A stretch of DNA of 64,000 nucleotides from Boswellia sacra (Eukaryota > Streptophyta > Magnoliopsida > Sapindales > Burseraceae). Position numbers and translations under genes: made by a program. The number at the start of each line of letters is the position of its first letter. Position 1 is the stretch's first letter. Below the pieces are notes generated by a model that saw only the letters and a program-made list of their open reading frames with translations, searched no databases and was not told the DNA's origin. The stretch covers positions 85,001 through 149,000 of the forward strand of contig SNVD02006226.1 in NCBI GenBank assembly GCA_013180625.2. The letters are read 5' to 3'. This document shows positions 49,980 to 61,529 of the stretch, in pieces.

Positions 49980-50207
49980 TCACTCTTTTTTCTTTCTTTT
50001 TCCTTTTTTTTTTAAGACCTTCAACTTCTTATTGGAACCGCCCTCCTTCTCAAAACTCGGGGGTCTTCCGTTCGCCTTAGAACAGGACACCAAACTTCCG
50101 GTACTCGAATCGACTTCCAAGTCCTCAGGGCGAGGCTCCATTTTCGCCTTCTTAGATGATGCGATGCTTCTCGAGGAACGAGGCGTCGACTTGCGATTGG
50201 CGGTCAT
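49980..50207 (-). CDS. Unidentified basic ORF upstream of the NEDD1 fragment
   Basis: The ATG at 50207 opens a 75-residue frame, MTANRKSTPRSSRSIASSKK, ending in a lysine-rich tail KKLKVLKKKGKRKKK. The composition (Ser/Arg, then Lys) suggests a nuclear or nucleic-acid-bound N-terminus, but I do not recognise the protein. A GTGAGT splice donor overlaps its stop at about 49980. A pyrimidine tract with AG (CTCTTTCAG) at 49902 precedes the NEDD1 leader. So this could be the first exon of another captured gene, spliced to NEDD1 exon 1. An ATG farther upstream (50402) would add a hydrophobic stretch but looks less plausible. Confidence 0.4.
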   Translation of the reverse strand: MTANRKSTPRSSRSIASSKKAKMEPRPEDLEVDSSTGSLVSCSKANGRPPSFEKEGGSNKKLKVLKKKGKRKKKE

Positions 50208-50439
50208 GGCGCAAGGGAGAGGGAGGTGGAGGAGAAAGTTAATCTGCAGCAAACACAACCTTAGAGCCAGGGAGAGCAGAAAGCAAATGAGAAATTTTGA
50301 ATCTGTAACACACATAAACGTAAAAGAATTAATCATATTAAGAAAGTGAGAGAGATGTGAGAGATTGGGATGCGAGAGAAAATGTGAGAGAGATGAGAGC
50401 AATTTTGATACAAGAAGCGGCTAGGGTAAAATTGATTTG

Positions 50440-50575
50440 GGGAGGGGGGGCCTTTAGGCCATTTAAACTGCGGTTCTAAAAACCACCACATATCCAATAT
50501 GCATAGTTTCTGTTTATTGTGGTTTTTAAAAATCGAAGCAAATGGGCGTGTTATAAGCCCCGGTTTCTTGTAGTG
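50440..50575. repeat. CACTA right subterminal and terminal sequence
   Basis: Inverted pair GGTTCTAAAAACCACCAC and GTGGTTTTTAAAAATCG, then CGGTTTCTTGTAGTG at the end (50561-50575). This is a standard CACTA terminus. Confidence 0.75.
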
Positions 50576-50578
50576 TCT

Positions 50579-51478
50579 TGAATCAAAGTTGTAGAACTTA
50601 ACAAAAGATCAAAAAAATAATCGTTTAAGAATGATACTTATTTCTTTGGACATGTCCAAATTTTCCATGTAGATTGACCATGGTTGATGTTTTGGTATTG
50701 GAGAAGAGAAAGGTTAAAGTTAGAAATAAAAAGGGTTAAATTGAAGTTACTTATTTGGTGTTGACGTCAATGAAGAGGAAAGTGGAATAAACACGATTTC
50801 AAAGTGGGTTAAAGTTAATTATTATAGGCATTAATTTAGAGATTTGGTATTTTAAAAATATAAAGGAGATAAATCTGAGCCATTTATTTAAACTATATTT
50901 TCCTAAAGCTCAAGTAAAAGTAAGATAAGGAGAGGATGTTTATCTACTCAACACATCTTAATTCTCAAAATACCCCTATAATTAAATTTAAAATTTAATT
51001 TCTACTATTTACACCTCTTTAACACCTCAAATACCTTATTGAATTTAATTATATTTAATATCAAAATCTAATTAAAAGGATTAATTAAAAAATAAGAGAT
51101 CTGATAGAACACAATAATTGGCTTGACACTATCAAGATTTCCTTTTTCGTTCAAATCTTTAACTCTACAGGCAACATCACGCCCTATGAAGAAGATGAGT
51201 TTTGTACAATGGTTCTTAAATCACAGCCCAACGGAAGAGATGATTTTTGGTTTTACTACTCCTAGTAGTTTTAAATAGCAATAGAGGAAATAACCTCTTA
51301 TGTATGAGTTTCAGTTATAGCTTTGCTTCAAGTAAGGTCTTTCACTCTCTTCCTTTTAACAACTTTATCCAAAGTCTTTTACTCTATTTTGTAAATAACT
51401 AGTCTAGGATAGTCTACTGACTCTTGAAGGCATTATCTATTTTTTGTCTTTTCGGGCTATAGTCCTATATTTCTTAGA
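50579..51478. other. AT-rich spacer, nothing seen
   Basis: No gene, RNA or structured repeat is recognised between the CACTA end and the Copia element. Confidence 0.4.
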
Positions 51479-51483
51479 TATAC

Positions 51484-52171
51484 TGTGAAGTTTGTGGCTC
51501 AACTTGTGTAGTGTAGATAGAAATATGGCGTCGGAGTGCAGCCAAAGCTATGCAGGAGTGCCTGATGCAGTATTACACATCAAAAGATGCAACATCAGAC
51601 ATGAAAGGCAACGACTTGGCACCGTCGCGCTAAGTAGAAGCGCAGAATTGGCATATAAGCGTACGTAATTCTGCACAGGGCCACAAGCTCTAGGTCTAGA
51701 ATATGCATGAAGGCAAAGAGATCATGCATAAGCACGAGTACTGTGGTGTAGGAGCGCAAGTCTATTTCCTAGTAGAATTAGGATTTCTTGGCATTCAAGT
51801 TATTAGCCTATAACCCTTGGATATAAATACAGGACGTGTTTCTAGTGTAAAGAGAGATCTGAAAAAGTCAAAGAGAAGAGAGAAAAAAAGAGTTAGGGTT
51901 TAAAGAGATTGGGAGTTTCTTGGACAGAAAGAAAATAAGTTCTTCTTCTAGTTGTCCCTGTAAACACTCTTGTATCTTTTGTTTATCACCATAGTGGATT
52001 GATCATTAATAGTAACTGAACGTAGGATCACATTTTGTGGTCTGAATCAATATAAATTCTTATGTCCTTGTGTTTTTTATTTATTCTCTGTTTGGGTATG
52101 TGCTTGAAACTCCTAGTTTAATTCCGTGTCAAAGCCACTTTTGAGTGTGTGTACCGCTCTTCTTCACAACA
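51484..52171 (+). repeat. 5' LTR of the Copia element
   Basis: It runs TGTGAAGTTTGTGG..TTCTTCACAACA, 688 bp, and pairs with 56252-56910. It contains a GCGC-rich segment (CGCGCTAAGTAGAAGCGC) at about 51626-51643. Confidence 0.93.
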
Positions 52172-52173
52172 AA

Positions 52174-52187
52174 TTGGTATCAGAGCT
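52174..52187 (+). other. Primer binding site (tRNA-iMet type)
   Basis: TTGGTATCAGAGCT lies two bases past the 5' LTR, the standard initiator-Met primer site. Confidence 0.9.
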
Positions 52188-52302
52188 TGGTTACGGCTAA
52201 TTTGGGGTTCTTTGGTGGTTTAAGTTCTTAGCATGTAGGTGTTTGATAAAAGCCCTGAGTCGTATTTGCGTAATACAAAAAGTGTTTGACGAAATTCTCG
52301 TG

Positions 52303-55300
52303 ATGGCTATATCAACTACTAAGCATAAGATTGAGAAGTTTGATGGTAGCAACAGCTTCACTATTTTGAGTACAGCCCTAAGAAAAGGAGCGACATCATG
52401 AAGAAGGCTTACAACATGTTAATTGTTTACTTGAGTGACAAGGTGTTGAGGCAAGTCTCGAAGATGAAAACTGTAGCTGAGGTATGGTTAAAGCTTGAAA
52501 GCCTTTATATGATTAAGAATTTGTCTAGTAGGTTGTATTTAAAAGCTAAATTCTTTACATTCAAAATGGCTACGATAAAAACTTGCAAGACAACATTGAT
52601 AAATTTAATAAGCTGTGCTTAGATTTAGAAAATATACAAATAGAATATGATGATGAGGATAAAGCTTTAGTACTGTTACATTCTCTTCCAAAATCATATA
52701 AGACGTTTGTAAATATTTTGAAGCATAGTAGGGAGACATTGTTGCTTGATGATGTAATTAGTGCATTAAATTCAAAAGATCTCCAAATGACGAATGAGTT
52801 TGGTGAACACTCAAGTGAAGGGCTGCATATTAGAGGTAGGAGTGATAAACGTGACCATAAGGGCAAGTCACACTCAAGGTCGAAGTCGAAGAGAAAGAAA
52901 GCCGTAAAATGCTTCTATTGTCATAAGAATGAGCATATGAGGAGGTTTTGTCTGAAAAGAAAGAAAAATGAGAAAGTAGAAGAGCCAAAAAAGAGTGATG
53001 CTGCTATTGTAGAAGATGGATATGAGAGTTCTGACGTGCTTATCGTGACTATAAAAAACTCAAAGAAACAATGGGTCTTGGATTTCAGTTGTTCATTGCA
53101 TATGAAGCCGAACAAAAACTAGTTTGAATCTTATGAGAAGATTGACGGGGAAAAAGTTATGCTGGGTGCAACAAAGCTTGTAGCATGGTAGGCATAGGGA
53201 CAGTTTGGATAAAGACTCATAATGGCATGGAAAGAGTTTTGACAGTTGTGAGGCACATTCTGGAGCTGAAGAGGAACTTGATTTCACTCGATACGCTTGA
53301 CTCCAATAGCTGCAGTTATAAAGAGGAGAATAACACATTGAAAATTACAAGAAGATCTTTGCTGTAGTGAAAGGTGTGAGGGAAAATAGTTTATATATTC
53401 TTCAAGGTAGCACTATAATTGGAGAAGTGGGTACAGTATCGGGCATAGATGATAAAGCCTTCTTGTGGCATAAAAGGGTTGACCATGTGAGTAAAAGAGG
53501 GCTTCAGGAACTGTAGAAGCAAGGATTGCTGTGTGGAGACAAGTTAGAAAAATTGGAGTTTTGCGAGCATTGTGTGTTTGGCAAGGCAATAAGGGTAAGA
53601 TTTGCTTCCTCATCTTATAAAACAAGAGAAACTCTCAGTTATGTCCATTCTGATTTATGGGATCCATCTAAGAATGCAACTTTAGGTGAAGGTCGATACT
53701 TTATGTTCATTGATGACTGCTCAAGAAAGGTATGGGTGTATATCTTGAAGACTAAGGACGAGGCACTGTAGAAATTTAAAGATTGAAAAAAGATGGTTGA
53801 AGTCCAAATAGGTAGGAAAGTCTGAAAGCTTAGAACTGATAATGGTTTAGAGTTCTTGAATGAAGAGTTTAACTAGTTTTGCAACAATGAGAGAGTGGTG
53901 AGACACAAGACAGTATTTGGGACACCGCAACAAAATGGCTCGGCTAAAAGGATTAATAGAACACTTCTTGAGAGGGTTAGATGCATGTTGTTAAGTGCTG
54001 ACATGCCCAAGAAGTTTTGAGGAGAAGCAGTCAACACGGTAGCACACTTGATCAATAAATGTCTGTCCGTGGCTGTTGGTTTCAAGACGCTTAAAGAACT
54101 AAGGACAGGTTCGCCTCTGAGCTACAGTCATTTGAGGGTGTTTGGTTGTGTGGTGTATACACATATCAAGTAAGGTAAGCTGAAGCTAAGGGCATGAAAA
54201 TGCATTTTTATTGGTTATCCAGATGGTGTAAAAGAGTACAGATTATTGTGGCAAGAGTCTAATGTTTCAAAGTGTTTCACAAGTAGAGATATCACTCTTA
54301 GAGAGTTAGAGTTCTATTTTGGGAGCTATTCAAAACCTCAGTTGAAATCTAGTGAGAATGTTACGGATACAGGTAGAGTTGGGACCGAGGTGGAGCTCTA
54401 TAATGCTGAAGATTCTCAAAAAGAAGAGGCAGGTGAAACAGATGAACATGATAACGCTGAAGAAGTTCCTGATGAGTCTGATGACTTGAGAGATTATTAA
54501 CTAGTAAGAGATAGTGCTAGGAGGACAACAATAGAACCGATGAGGTACGGTTACATTGATCTTATAGCTTATACACTATCTATATCTGAGGAGATTGATG
54601 GTAATGAGCCTAAAAGCTATAAGGAAGCAATGGCTAGTAGAGACAGAAGCCATTCACAGCAAGCAATGATAGAGGAAATAGATTCTTTGAATAAGAATCA
54701 TACCTGGATCTTGGTCGGTAACACTACTAGACAAAAGGTAGTGGGTTGTAAATGGGTATTTAAACGAAAAGAAGATGCTTGTGGGGAAGGAAGGCTTAGG
54801 TATAAGGCTAAGTTGGTGGCAAAAAGATTCACAATGTGAGGGTATTGATTTCAATGAGGTTTTCTCTCCTGTCGTGAAATACACATCGATCAGAGTACTA
54901 TTAGCTTTGTAAACCAGTTTAATATAGAGTTAAAGCAAATGGATGTCAAAACTGCATTCCTTCATGGTAATTTGGAGAAAAGGATTGTGATGGCACAACC
55001 AAAGGGTTTTGTGAAAATAGGAAGTGAAGACAAGGTGTGTTTGTTGAAGAAATCCTTGTATGGTCTCAAGCAGTCACCAAAGCAATGGTATTTGAAGTTT
55101 GATTAGTTCATGATCAAACATGGGTGTATCAGAAGTAAATATGATAGTTGTGTGTATGTCAAGTGGTTGAAAAATGGAGTTAGGATTTTCTTATTGTTGT
55201 ATATTGATGACATGTTGATTGCATCGATGAACATGGAAGAAATTTGAAAACTGAAAATGAAATTGGACAAGGAATTTGAGATGAAAGATTTGGGTTGTGT

Positions 55301-56175
55301 TAAGAAGATTTTAGGGATAACAATCAATAGAGATAGAAATAGAGGCTTGTTATTTCTTTCTCAATGTGACTGCATACTCAAAATACTTGAGAAGTTTAAT
55401 ATGACTGGTGAAAAGAAGATACAGACTCTTTTGGCAGCTCACTTTAAACTTTCATCGTCACAGTCTCCTACTACAGATATAGAGAAATAAGAGATGGCTA
55501 ACATTCCTTATGCTAGTGCTATTAGAAGTTTGATGTACTCTATGGTGTGTACAAGACCCAACTTGACATATGCAGCTAGCTTGGTGAGCCGTTTCATGAC
55601 AAGTCCGGTTATATATCATTAGGAAGTTGTCAAGTGGATATTAAAATATCTCAAGGGTACTTCTAACGGGTTAGTGTATGGAGGACTAAAGATATGGATG
55701 AAAAGCTAATGGGTTATGTGGATGTAGATTTTGTGAGTGATCTTGATAAAAGAAGGTCGTTAACCGGTTATGTGTTCACGTTATTTGGTTACAACATTAG
55801 TTGGAAAGCCAATTTGCAATCAGTTGTGGCTCTTTCAACAACTGAAGTAGAGTATGTTGCTGCTACAGAGGCTGTAAAAGAAGCATTGTGGCTGTAGGGG
55901 CTTGTTGGTGAGTTTGGTATGAGACAAGACAAGATAAAAGTGTTTTGTGATAACCAAAATGCAATACATTTGACCAAAAACCAAATGTATCATAAGAGAA
56001 CCAAACATATAGACATTAAGCTGCATTTCATCAGGGATGTCATTGCTAAAGGGAAGGTTTCAGTGGTTAAATTCACACTGATCGAAATCTGATAGATATG
56101 ATCACTAAGCCTGTTACAAGTGTCAAGTTCAACACTTGTTTGGATTTGATACGAGCAATGGATGGACCATTTTGG
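52303..56175 (+). pseudogene. gag-pol: Copia gag-pol polyprotein, disrupted
   Basis: The ATG at 52303 opens MAISTTKHKIEKFDGSN, then shifts. Gag continues KTVAEVWLKLESLYM and LNSKDLQM, then the zinc knuckle CFYCHKNEHMRRFC (C-x2-C-x4-H-x4-C) at about 52910. The protease site reads WVLDFSCSLHM, with the catalytic D-S/T-G altered. Integrase has HKRVDHVS, then CEHCVFGKA near 53570, HSDLWDPS, DDCSRKVW and GSAKRINRT. RT has NHTWILV, KWVFKRK, QMDVKTAFLHG, YGLKQSPKQW and YIDDM near 55203. RNase H has DKRRSLTGYVF and ALSTTEVEYVAATEA. More than ten stops or shifts (e.g. about 53119, 53368, 53771, 53873, 54500, 54838, 55104, 55490, 55897) make it dead. The 3' end reads DMITKPV, the usual Tork end. Confidence 0.92.
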
Positions 56176-56251
56176 CTTGAAAGTGGACATGGCCGAAATC
56201 TACTATGGTGGTTTATAGTATGGAACACAAGCTTGATCCATGGTGGAGATT

Positions 56252-56910
56252 TGTGAAGTTTATGGCTCAACTTGAGTAGTGTTGACAGAAATATGGCACT
56301 GGAGAGCAGCTAGAGCTGTGCAAGAGTGACGGATGTAGTATCAGACAACAAAGGATGCAGCGTCAAACATGAAAGGCAACGACTTGGCATCCTCGCGCTA
56401 TGTGTTCTGCGCAGGGGCGTAGGTTTTGGGTCTGGAATATGTAAGAAAGTATAGAGATCGCATAGGAGTGCTAGTTCTATAAAGCAGGAGTGCAAATCTG
56501 TTCCTTAGTAGAATTAGGATTTCTTGGCACGTAAGTTATTGCCCTATAACCCTTGGATATAAATAAGGGACGTGTTTCCAGTGTAAAGAGAGATCTGAAA
56601 AAGTCTGAGAGAAAAGAGGAAGGAAAAGAGTTAAGATTTAGAGACATTGAAAGTTTCTTGTAGAGAAAGAAACTAAGTTTTTCTTCTAGTTGTCCCTATA
56701 AACATTATTGCATCATTTATTTATCACTACTGTGAATTGATCATCACCAGCAATTGAACGTAGGATCACATAACGTGATCTAAACCAGTATAAATTCTTG
56801 TATCCTTGTATTTTTTTATTTATTCTCTATTTAGGTGTGTGTTTAAAACTCCTAGTTTAATTTCGCATTAAAGCCCCTTGTGAGTATGTGTGCCTCTCTT
56901 CTTCATAACA
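56252..56910 (+). repeat. 3' LTR of the Copia element
   Basis: 659 bp, TGTGAAGTTTATGG..TTCATAACA. It is about 30 bp shorter than the 5' copy, mainly from loss around the GCGC-rich segment (near 56400). Confidence 0.93.
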
Positions 56911-56915
56911 TATAC

Positions 56916-59384
56916 TAAAGCAAAGGTCCAAGGGAAGAGGCCAGTATAAGATGTGAACGAAGAAAGTAGGATTTTGTTTCAAAGATGTTCAAAGCAATTA
57001 TACAATTTGCAAACATAGACAAATTATATTATTATTTGATTTTGTCCTTAATAGTGATTTACTTCACGAAAATTTAGACTATCAAATTTTTATCAAAATA
57101 GGGGTGCATAAAGCCAATTTAGGAGTTCATATATATATATATATAGCCTTACCCTAAGAGGTGTTTGACATTAGTTAATTCTTTTTTTTTTTAATAATTT
57201 AAGATGGTCCACGATTTGTCAATGCACTTAGTTAATTACTATGGAATGCAACACACATGATCCTTACCTTCAACAATTTTGGTCGACCACTAAAATGTAA
57301 TTCAAAGTTGTGGCCCGTGGGTCTTTTATTCGTTTAAATAATATTTTGAATTTTATCAATATAAAGATAAACGTAACAGGAAGGGACCAGAGAAAAGTCT
57401 AAATCTTTAAGAATTGAATACGAAATTTTATGGCACAAGTAAAATTTTAAAAATATTCAAACACTCAAATATCTCTGATTAATGAAGTCTAAGTTAAAAA
57501 CTATATGGAGGATCTTTTTTTTTTCTCTATTTTTCTGAACTTTGATCTTTTTAACTATTTTCACAAGAAAACTATAAAAAATAATATAAAATTTTCTAAT
57601 TAACTTATAAATCCATTAATTCAATATCTTATGTAAAGAAAGCATAATATTAATCTTAAGATGATTTGTGATATAGTATTTGAACTTTTTATTAACTAAG
57701 AGGCTGTTTATTTTAACCGCTTAAATTTGAATCTGAATAGAATTAAATGATATAAAAAATTATTTTTGTTTACTTGAATATCTAATCACTTATTTTATGA
57801 TAAAAATATCTAAATTAAAAAAGTGAAAAAATATCTTTTTTGTTCTTTCCTAAAACATCTGAATTATGAAATACCGTAAATACTCCTCACTATTTATCTA
57901 AAAAACTAAAATGCACGAAACCAAATCAGCTGTCATCTAAACCCCCAGTCGTCATTGTCGCAACCACTGCTACCATACACCACCAACGTTCAACACGTCT
58001 CCGTTCACCGCCCTCAACAAACTGTAAATCGAGTCCTCCACATGAGAAGGAGTGGAGAAGAAGCGAAGAGTTGAGCGTTAGCTCCCTGCAGAGGAGCATG
58101 TGAGAGAGAGAGGGGGGTGGGGCCAGAGAGAGAGTGAAGCGAAAAGAATGAGATGGAGAAATAGAGAATAATTTTCATCGTATTCTTTTTCGACTGAGAT
58201 GACATATCCTCTTATATATATATTTATAAGAATATTTCCATTTCCCCCCCAAGGTTTGCTACGACTGGTTTTTCTCTCGAGTTTTTCATTATTAAATTTC
58301 GTCCCTTGTTCGAATTGCAACCGTTACTTAAGCTCTGTAAGGATAAATGGAAAATAAATTGTGTTGGAATAAAAAAATTTAAAAAACAGTCAACGAAAGT
58401 CAGGAAACAATAAAACTCGGTTGCTACATCACCTAACTCCAATTAAAATATAAACCTCACTAGGTTTAGCCTAACCACATGAACACAGCTTCACTTTCAC
58501 TTCACCCAACTTCAACCGTCATCATTTCTTCACCATTGCCGTAGCCTCAACATCACTAGAGTCGCGCCATCACTAAAACCTCATCATCATAGTCCCATCA
58601 CCATTCCTTTAACATCACAGCAGCCTCATCATCAACACTACTGGATTCATGCATTCAAACAACCAATAGTTCAAATCATCATTTTACAAAAAAGAAAAAC
58701 AAAATCTTTAAAAAAAATTAACTTCATCAAACTCAAAAGCCAAAGTTAAAGAAAACCCAAATCAAATCCAGCTCATACAAAGCTAAACATAGCAAAAAGT
58801 ATTGTTCTTGCCCCAAATTATCCAACAGTTAACTAGTGCCATCCCACCAAGCCAGCACCGTCCAACCAACCCACTGCCGAAGTACCATTCACCAAAATAT
58901 AAACAATCAATGTCATGAAAGAAAAAAAATAACAAAAAAAAGAGAGAAAAGATGGAGAAACGATTGTCGATTGAGGGTTCACTTATCCAAACGAAAATCA
59001 AAATCAATTAAAAAAGAAAACTACAAAATTGAATCATAAACCCAAACCACCATTACAAACCCAACTAAACACCATTATAGGGTTTTGAAGAGAGGGAGAG
59101 GAGGAGGCGATGAGGGTGTTCTCGGCAGTGGGGAGGGAGAGGAGAGAGAGCGTTCGTGATAGAATCGACGAATCTGTTGGTAGATAGGGGGAGGAGAGAG
59201 CGTCTGTGACTGTTGCGAGGGTGAGGGAGAGTGGGAGTCCATGGCAGGAGGAAGAGTGGGAGACCGGTCGCAGTGGCAAGAGGATAACCGACGGAAGTCA
59301 CGAGGAGAGAGAAACGAGGGGAGAGTGAAAAAGTTATAATTAATTTTGATAAATTTTTTTCAATTTATTTTGATAAACTTTTTT
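56916..59384. other. Intergenic DNA with purine-rich and GA-rich stretches
   Basis: A (AT)n tract lies at 57131-57145. GAGAGA-rich stretches occur at 58095-58165 and 59075-59335. CATCA-rich low-complexity DNA lies at 58500-58640. Several minus-strand frames (58014-58442, 58783-59301) are open mainly because of this composition. I do not recognise any of them. A decayed first exon of a host gene at 59034-59301 cannot be excluded. Confidence 0.4.
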
Positions 59385-59790
59385 GGGCTTATCCCAGATA
59401 CCCTTTGATTTTGACTTAATTTTATTCAAATTCACTATTTATCACTTTTCATTATCAGATATCTCTGACCTTTTTTAAATTTATCATCGATATCCTTTCC
59501 GTCAATTTTATCATTAAGTGACATTAGAATTTGTCAGATTTCCATCCATAAAAGATAATTTTACCTAAATAGCCTTAACTATAGTTTGACGAAACTTGGA
59601 TAGAAATAAAATAATCAATATGAGTCTAAATGATGATTCTGCCCTGTAGTCAATTTAATATTGTTAGAAGTCTGGCACTCTAACGTTAGAAATTACCTTG
59701 TTGCCCTTAAAATTTTTTTTCAAATTAATAGACGTTGCAATAGCCGTTGTAATGTAGCTGTTTATAGCATGCCAAACCTGTCTTGGGCAC

Positions 59791-59796
59791 TATAAA
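59791..59796 (+). promoter_or_regulatory. TATA box for the GRF ORF
   Basis: TATAAA in the context GGGCACTATAAAATGAAG, about 290 bases before the ORF ATG. The leader between them repeats CAAGCCAACAC and appears non-coding. Confidence 0.5.
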
Positions 59797-60082
59797 ATGA
59801 AGACAGTCCAGCAAATAAAACTTATTCAAATCTCATTCAAATTGAAACACACAAAAAGTAGAAAAAAAAAAACAAACCTAAAGATACAACAAGCCAACAC
59901 AGCATCATCAATAGCAGGAAAGAAAACCAACCCCAGATTAGTGCAAGCCAACACTGCAGTCTATCAACAGCGGGAAAAAACACAGAAGCAGTTCATCTCA
60001 TCAATAATACAGCATAGAAGTAGTAGCAGTTCATGAACAACAGGTCAGAACTTCAAATTTCATAGCAGAAAAGCTCAATAAA

Positions 60083-60499
60083 ATGAGTCAATCAACCTCA
60101 AATAGTGCAAGGCAACAAGATAATGGTTTAAGTAATACTTATGGCAGAAATGACATGATTAATGGCAACTTAATAAAGTTGAAAAACAGTAGATGCAAAT
60201 GGGGAACAAAAGCAGCTGTGATGATATCTGAATCATCAAAGAATCCTGGTAAACTATATTTTGTATGTAAAACAGGGGCATGCAATTATTTTCGATGGTG
60301 GGAGCCTGATAATGAAGAAGTTGATAAGTTTCAAGAATTTTGTCATGTTCATATGGAAGAAATGGATATGAATGCTAGTGAAACACTTATAAGTGAGATG
60401 CATATAGATTTGAAGCAATTGGTCATGAACAATGATATTGTCATACAAAGATCTGAAAAACTAGAGAATGCTCTAATGTCCTGCAAGTTAGTAGTTTAA
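60083..60499 (+). CDS. GRF-type zinc finger protein of the MULE
   Basis: This is an intact 138-residue frame. The GRF signature is CKWGTKAAVMISES (C38), KLYFVC (C62), GACNYFRWW (C67 and the F-R-W that replaces F-x-W). Together these bind zinc and probably single-stranded nucleic acid. The C-terminal part is Glu-rich and helical (EEMDMNASETLISEMHIDL), a likely coiled coil. The ATG at 60083 follows a leader with a TATA box at 59791. It is convergent with MURA across a ~0.5-kb gap, so a role as second gene of the element is suggested. It may be a domesticated or captured GRF protein instead. The end at 60499 could be a splice site (TGCAAG|TTAGTA is weak), so the true C-terminus is uncertain. Confidence 0.65.
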   Translation: MSQSTSNSARQQDNGLSNTYGRNDMINGNLIKLKNSRCKWGTKAAVMISESSKNPGKLYFVCKTGACNYFRWWEPDNEEVDKFQEFCHVHMEEMDMNASETLISEMHIDLKQLVMNNDIVIQRSEKLENALMSCKLVV

Positions 60500-60988
60500 A
60501 TTTTCATTATTCTGTTAATTGCATACCTTGTAAAGATAATGTAGTGGAAAAAAAAAAGAAATAAAAGTTCTGTCATTGGCCAACAGTAACAGACTGAAAA
60601 GCATGCATATCGATATTGCATTACTTGTAAATAAGTATCATTGTTATCAACGAAATTACACCAAATGCATGAAGCAATGTTAAAAGACTGTGACTGTGTT
60701 AAATATACAAGATAAATAGACATTAAATGTTTCCTTATAGGAATCTAAAGGACTGTAATAGTTTCCTTTGTCCAAAAAAAAAAAAACCCTTAACCCTAAA
60801 TGTGATAACAATTTTAGGTTGTTGTAAAACCAAAACCTGCCAAAAAACAAAACATTGCTTGCTGTTGGCTGTCATCCTCTCTCACTGCATTCCTGGAGGT
60901 GACCTTGTGCCTGCATGTTTGAAGTATACATGGTTAACAAAGAAAAGGTGAAAGCAAAAGTGATAGACAAAATATCTAAATTTTTTAC

Positions 60989-61529
60989 CTCTATTTGCCT
61001 TTAATATGGTTGAACCCACTGACTGCTGGGATGGTATTGGTGCTGAACAACCAACATCTGTTGTTGCTGGTTGCTGACAAAATGGTGTAAATTGCCTTGC
61101 AGTTGGAGGTTGGTTGGATGCTGATAAATTAGTGAAAGTTATAAAGATACAACATAAAGAGATATTATGCAATATTGATAAAAGCAATAAATGTAATTTT
61201 TACCTTTCCTTCTACTTGATGTGCTTGAATCCATTGATTTATGAGATGATATATGAGATTGCTGAAATGATGTTAATCCAGCCTGCCTTACAGCTGGAGA
61301 TTGCTGGGGTATTGGTGTACATTGGTTGAAAGATAATAATTAGTCAAAGTTAAGGGGATACAAACAAGGAAAGAAGTTACATGACTTTAATAAAGCCAAA
61401 ATGGAAATTTTTACCCTTCCTTCTTCTGAATGTCTGTGAAGCCACTAACTGCTGAGGTGGTATAAGAGGTTGCTGAGATGAGCTAGGAGCTTGATGGGAT
61501 GCTGTTGATGCAGCTGTTGTTGATGGTCT
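60989..61529 (-). repeat. Three related C-terminal tail exons of MURA
   Basis: Segments 61529-61415, about 61304-61204 and 61120-60989 each read as a Q/S/P-rich tail. Each ends near a basic (R)RKG or NRG, followed by a GTAAAAA(T/A)TT donor. They share CAGCA(A)..C and the string GG.TTCA before the donor. Spacing is roughly 200 bp. They look like tandemly duplicated exons. Confidence 0.55.

Larger units (their letters stand above)
43475..50575. mobile_element. Probable CACTA element carrying host gene fragments
   Basis: The right end, TTTCTTGTAGTG at 50564-50575, is a canonical CACTA terminus and is followed by TCT. A candidate left end, CACTAG at 43475, is preceded by TCT, giving a matching 3-bp duplication. 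Just inside the left end is a block of CCGTAAAAAG-type subterminal repeats. The interior has CACTA-like protein remnants, a nested solo LTR, a hAT element, two NEDD1 exons and an unidentified ORF. The two termini agree only over CACTA, and the subterminal motifs differ. The left boundary is therefore tentative, and two CACTA remnants side by side remain possible. Confidence 0.45.
51484..56910 (+). mobile_element. Tork/Tnt1-like Ty1/copia LTR retrotransposon (defective)
   Basis: Two similar LTRs are flanked by a perfect 5-bp target duplication, TATAC (51479-51483 and 56911-56915). A tRNA-iMet primer site follows the 5' LTR, and a purine-rich TGGTGGAGAT precedes the 3' LTR. Domain order is gag, protease, integrase, RT, RNase H, which defines copia. 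Motif style (gag ESLYM, zinc knuckle, YIDDM) points to the Tork/Tnt1 lineage. The single long frame is interrupted in many places. Confidence 0.93.

Noticed and set aside
59034..59301. Two overlapping minus-strand Ser/Pro/Leu-rich frames as a gene
   Set aside because: Composition follows from GA-rich DNA. No domain, splice context or clear frame preference is visible.
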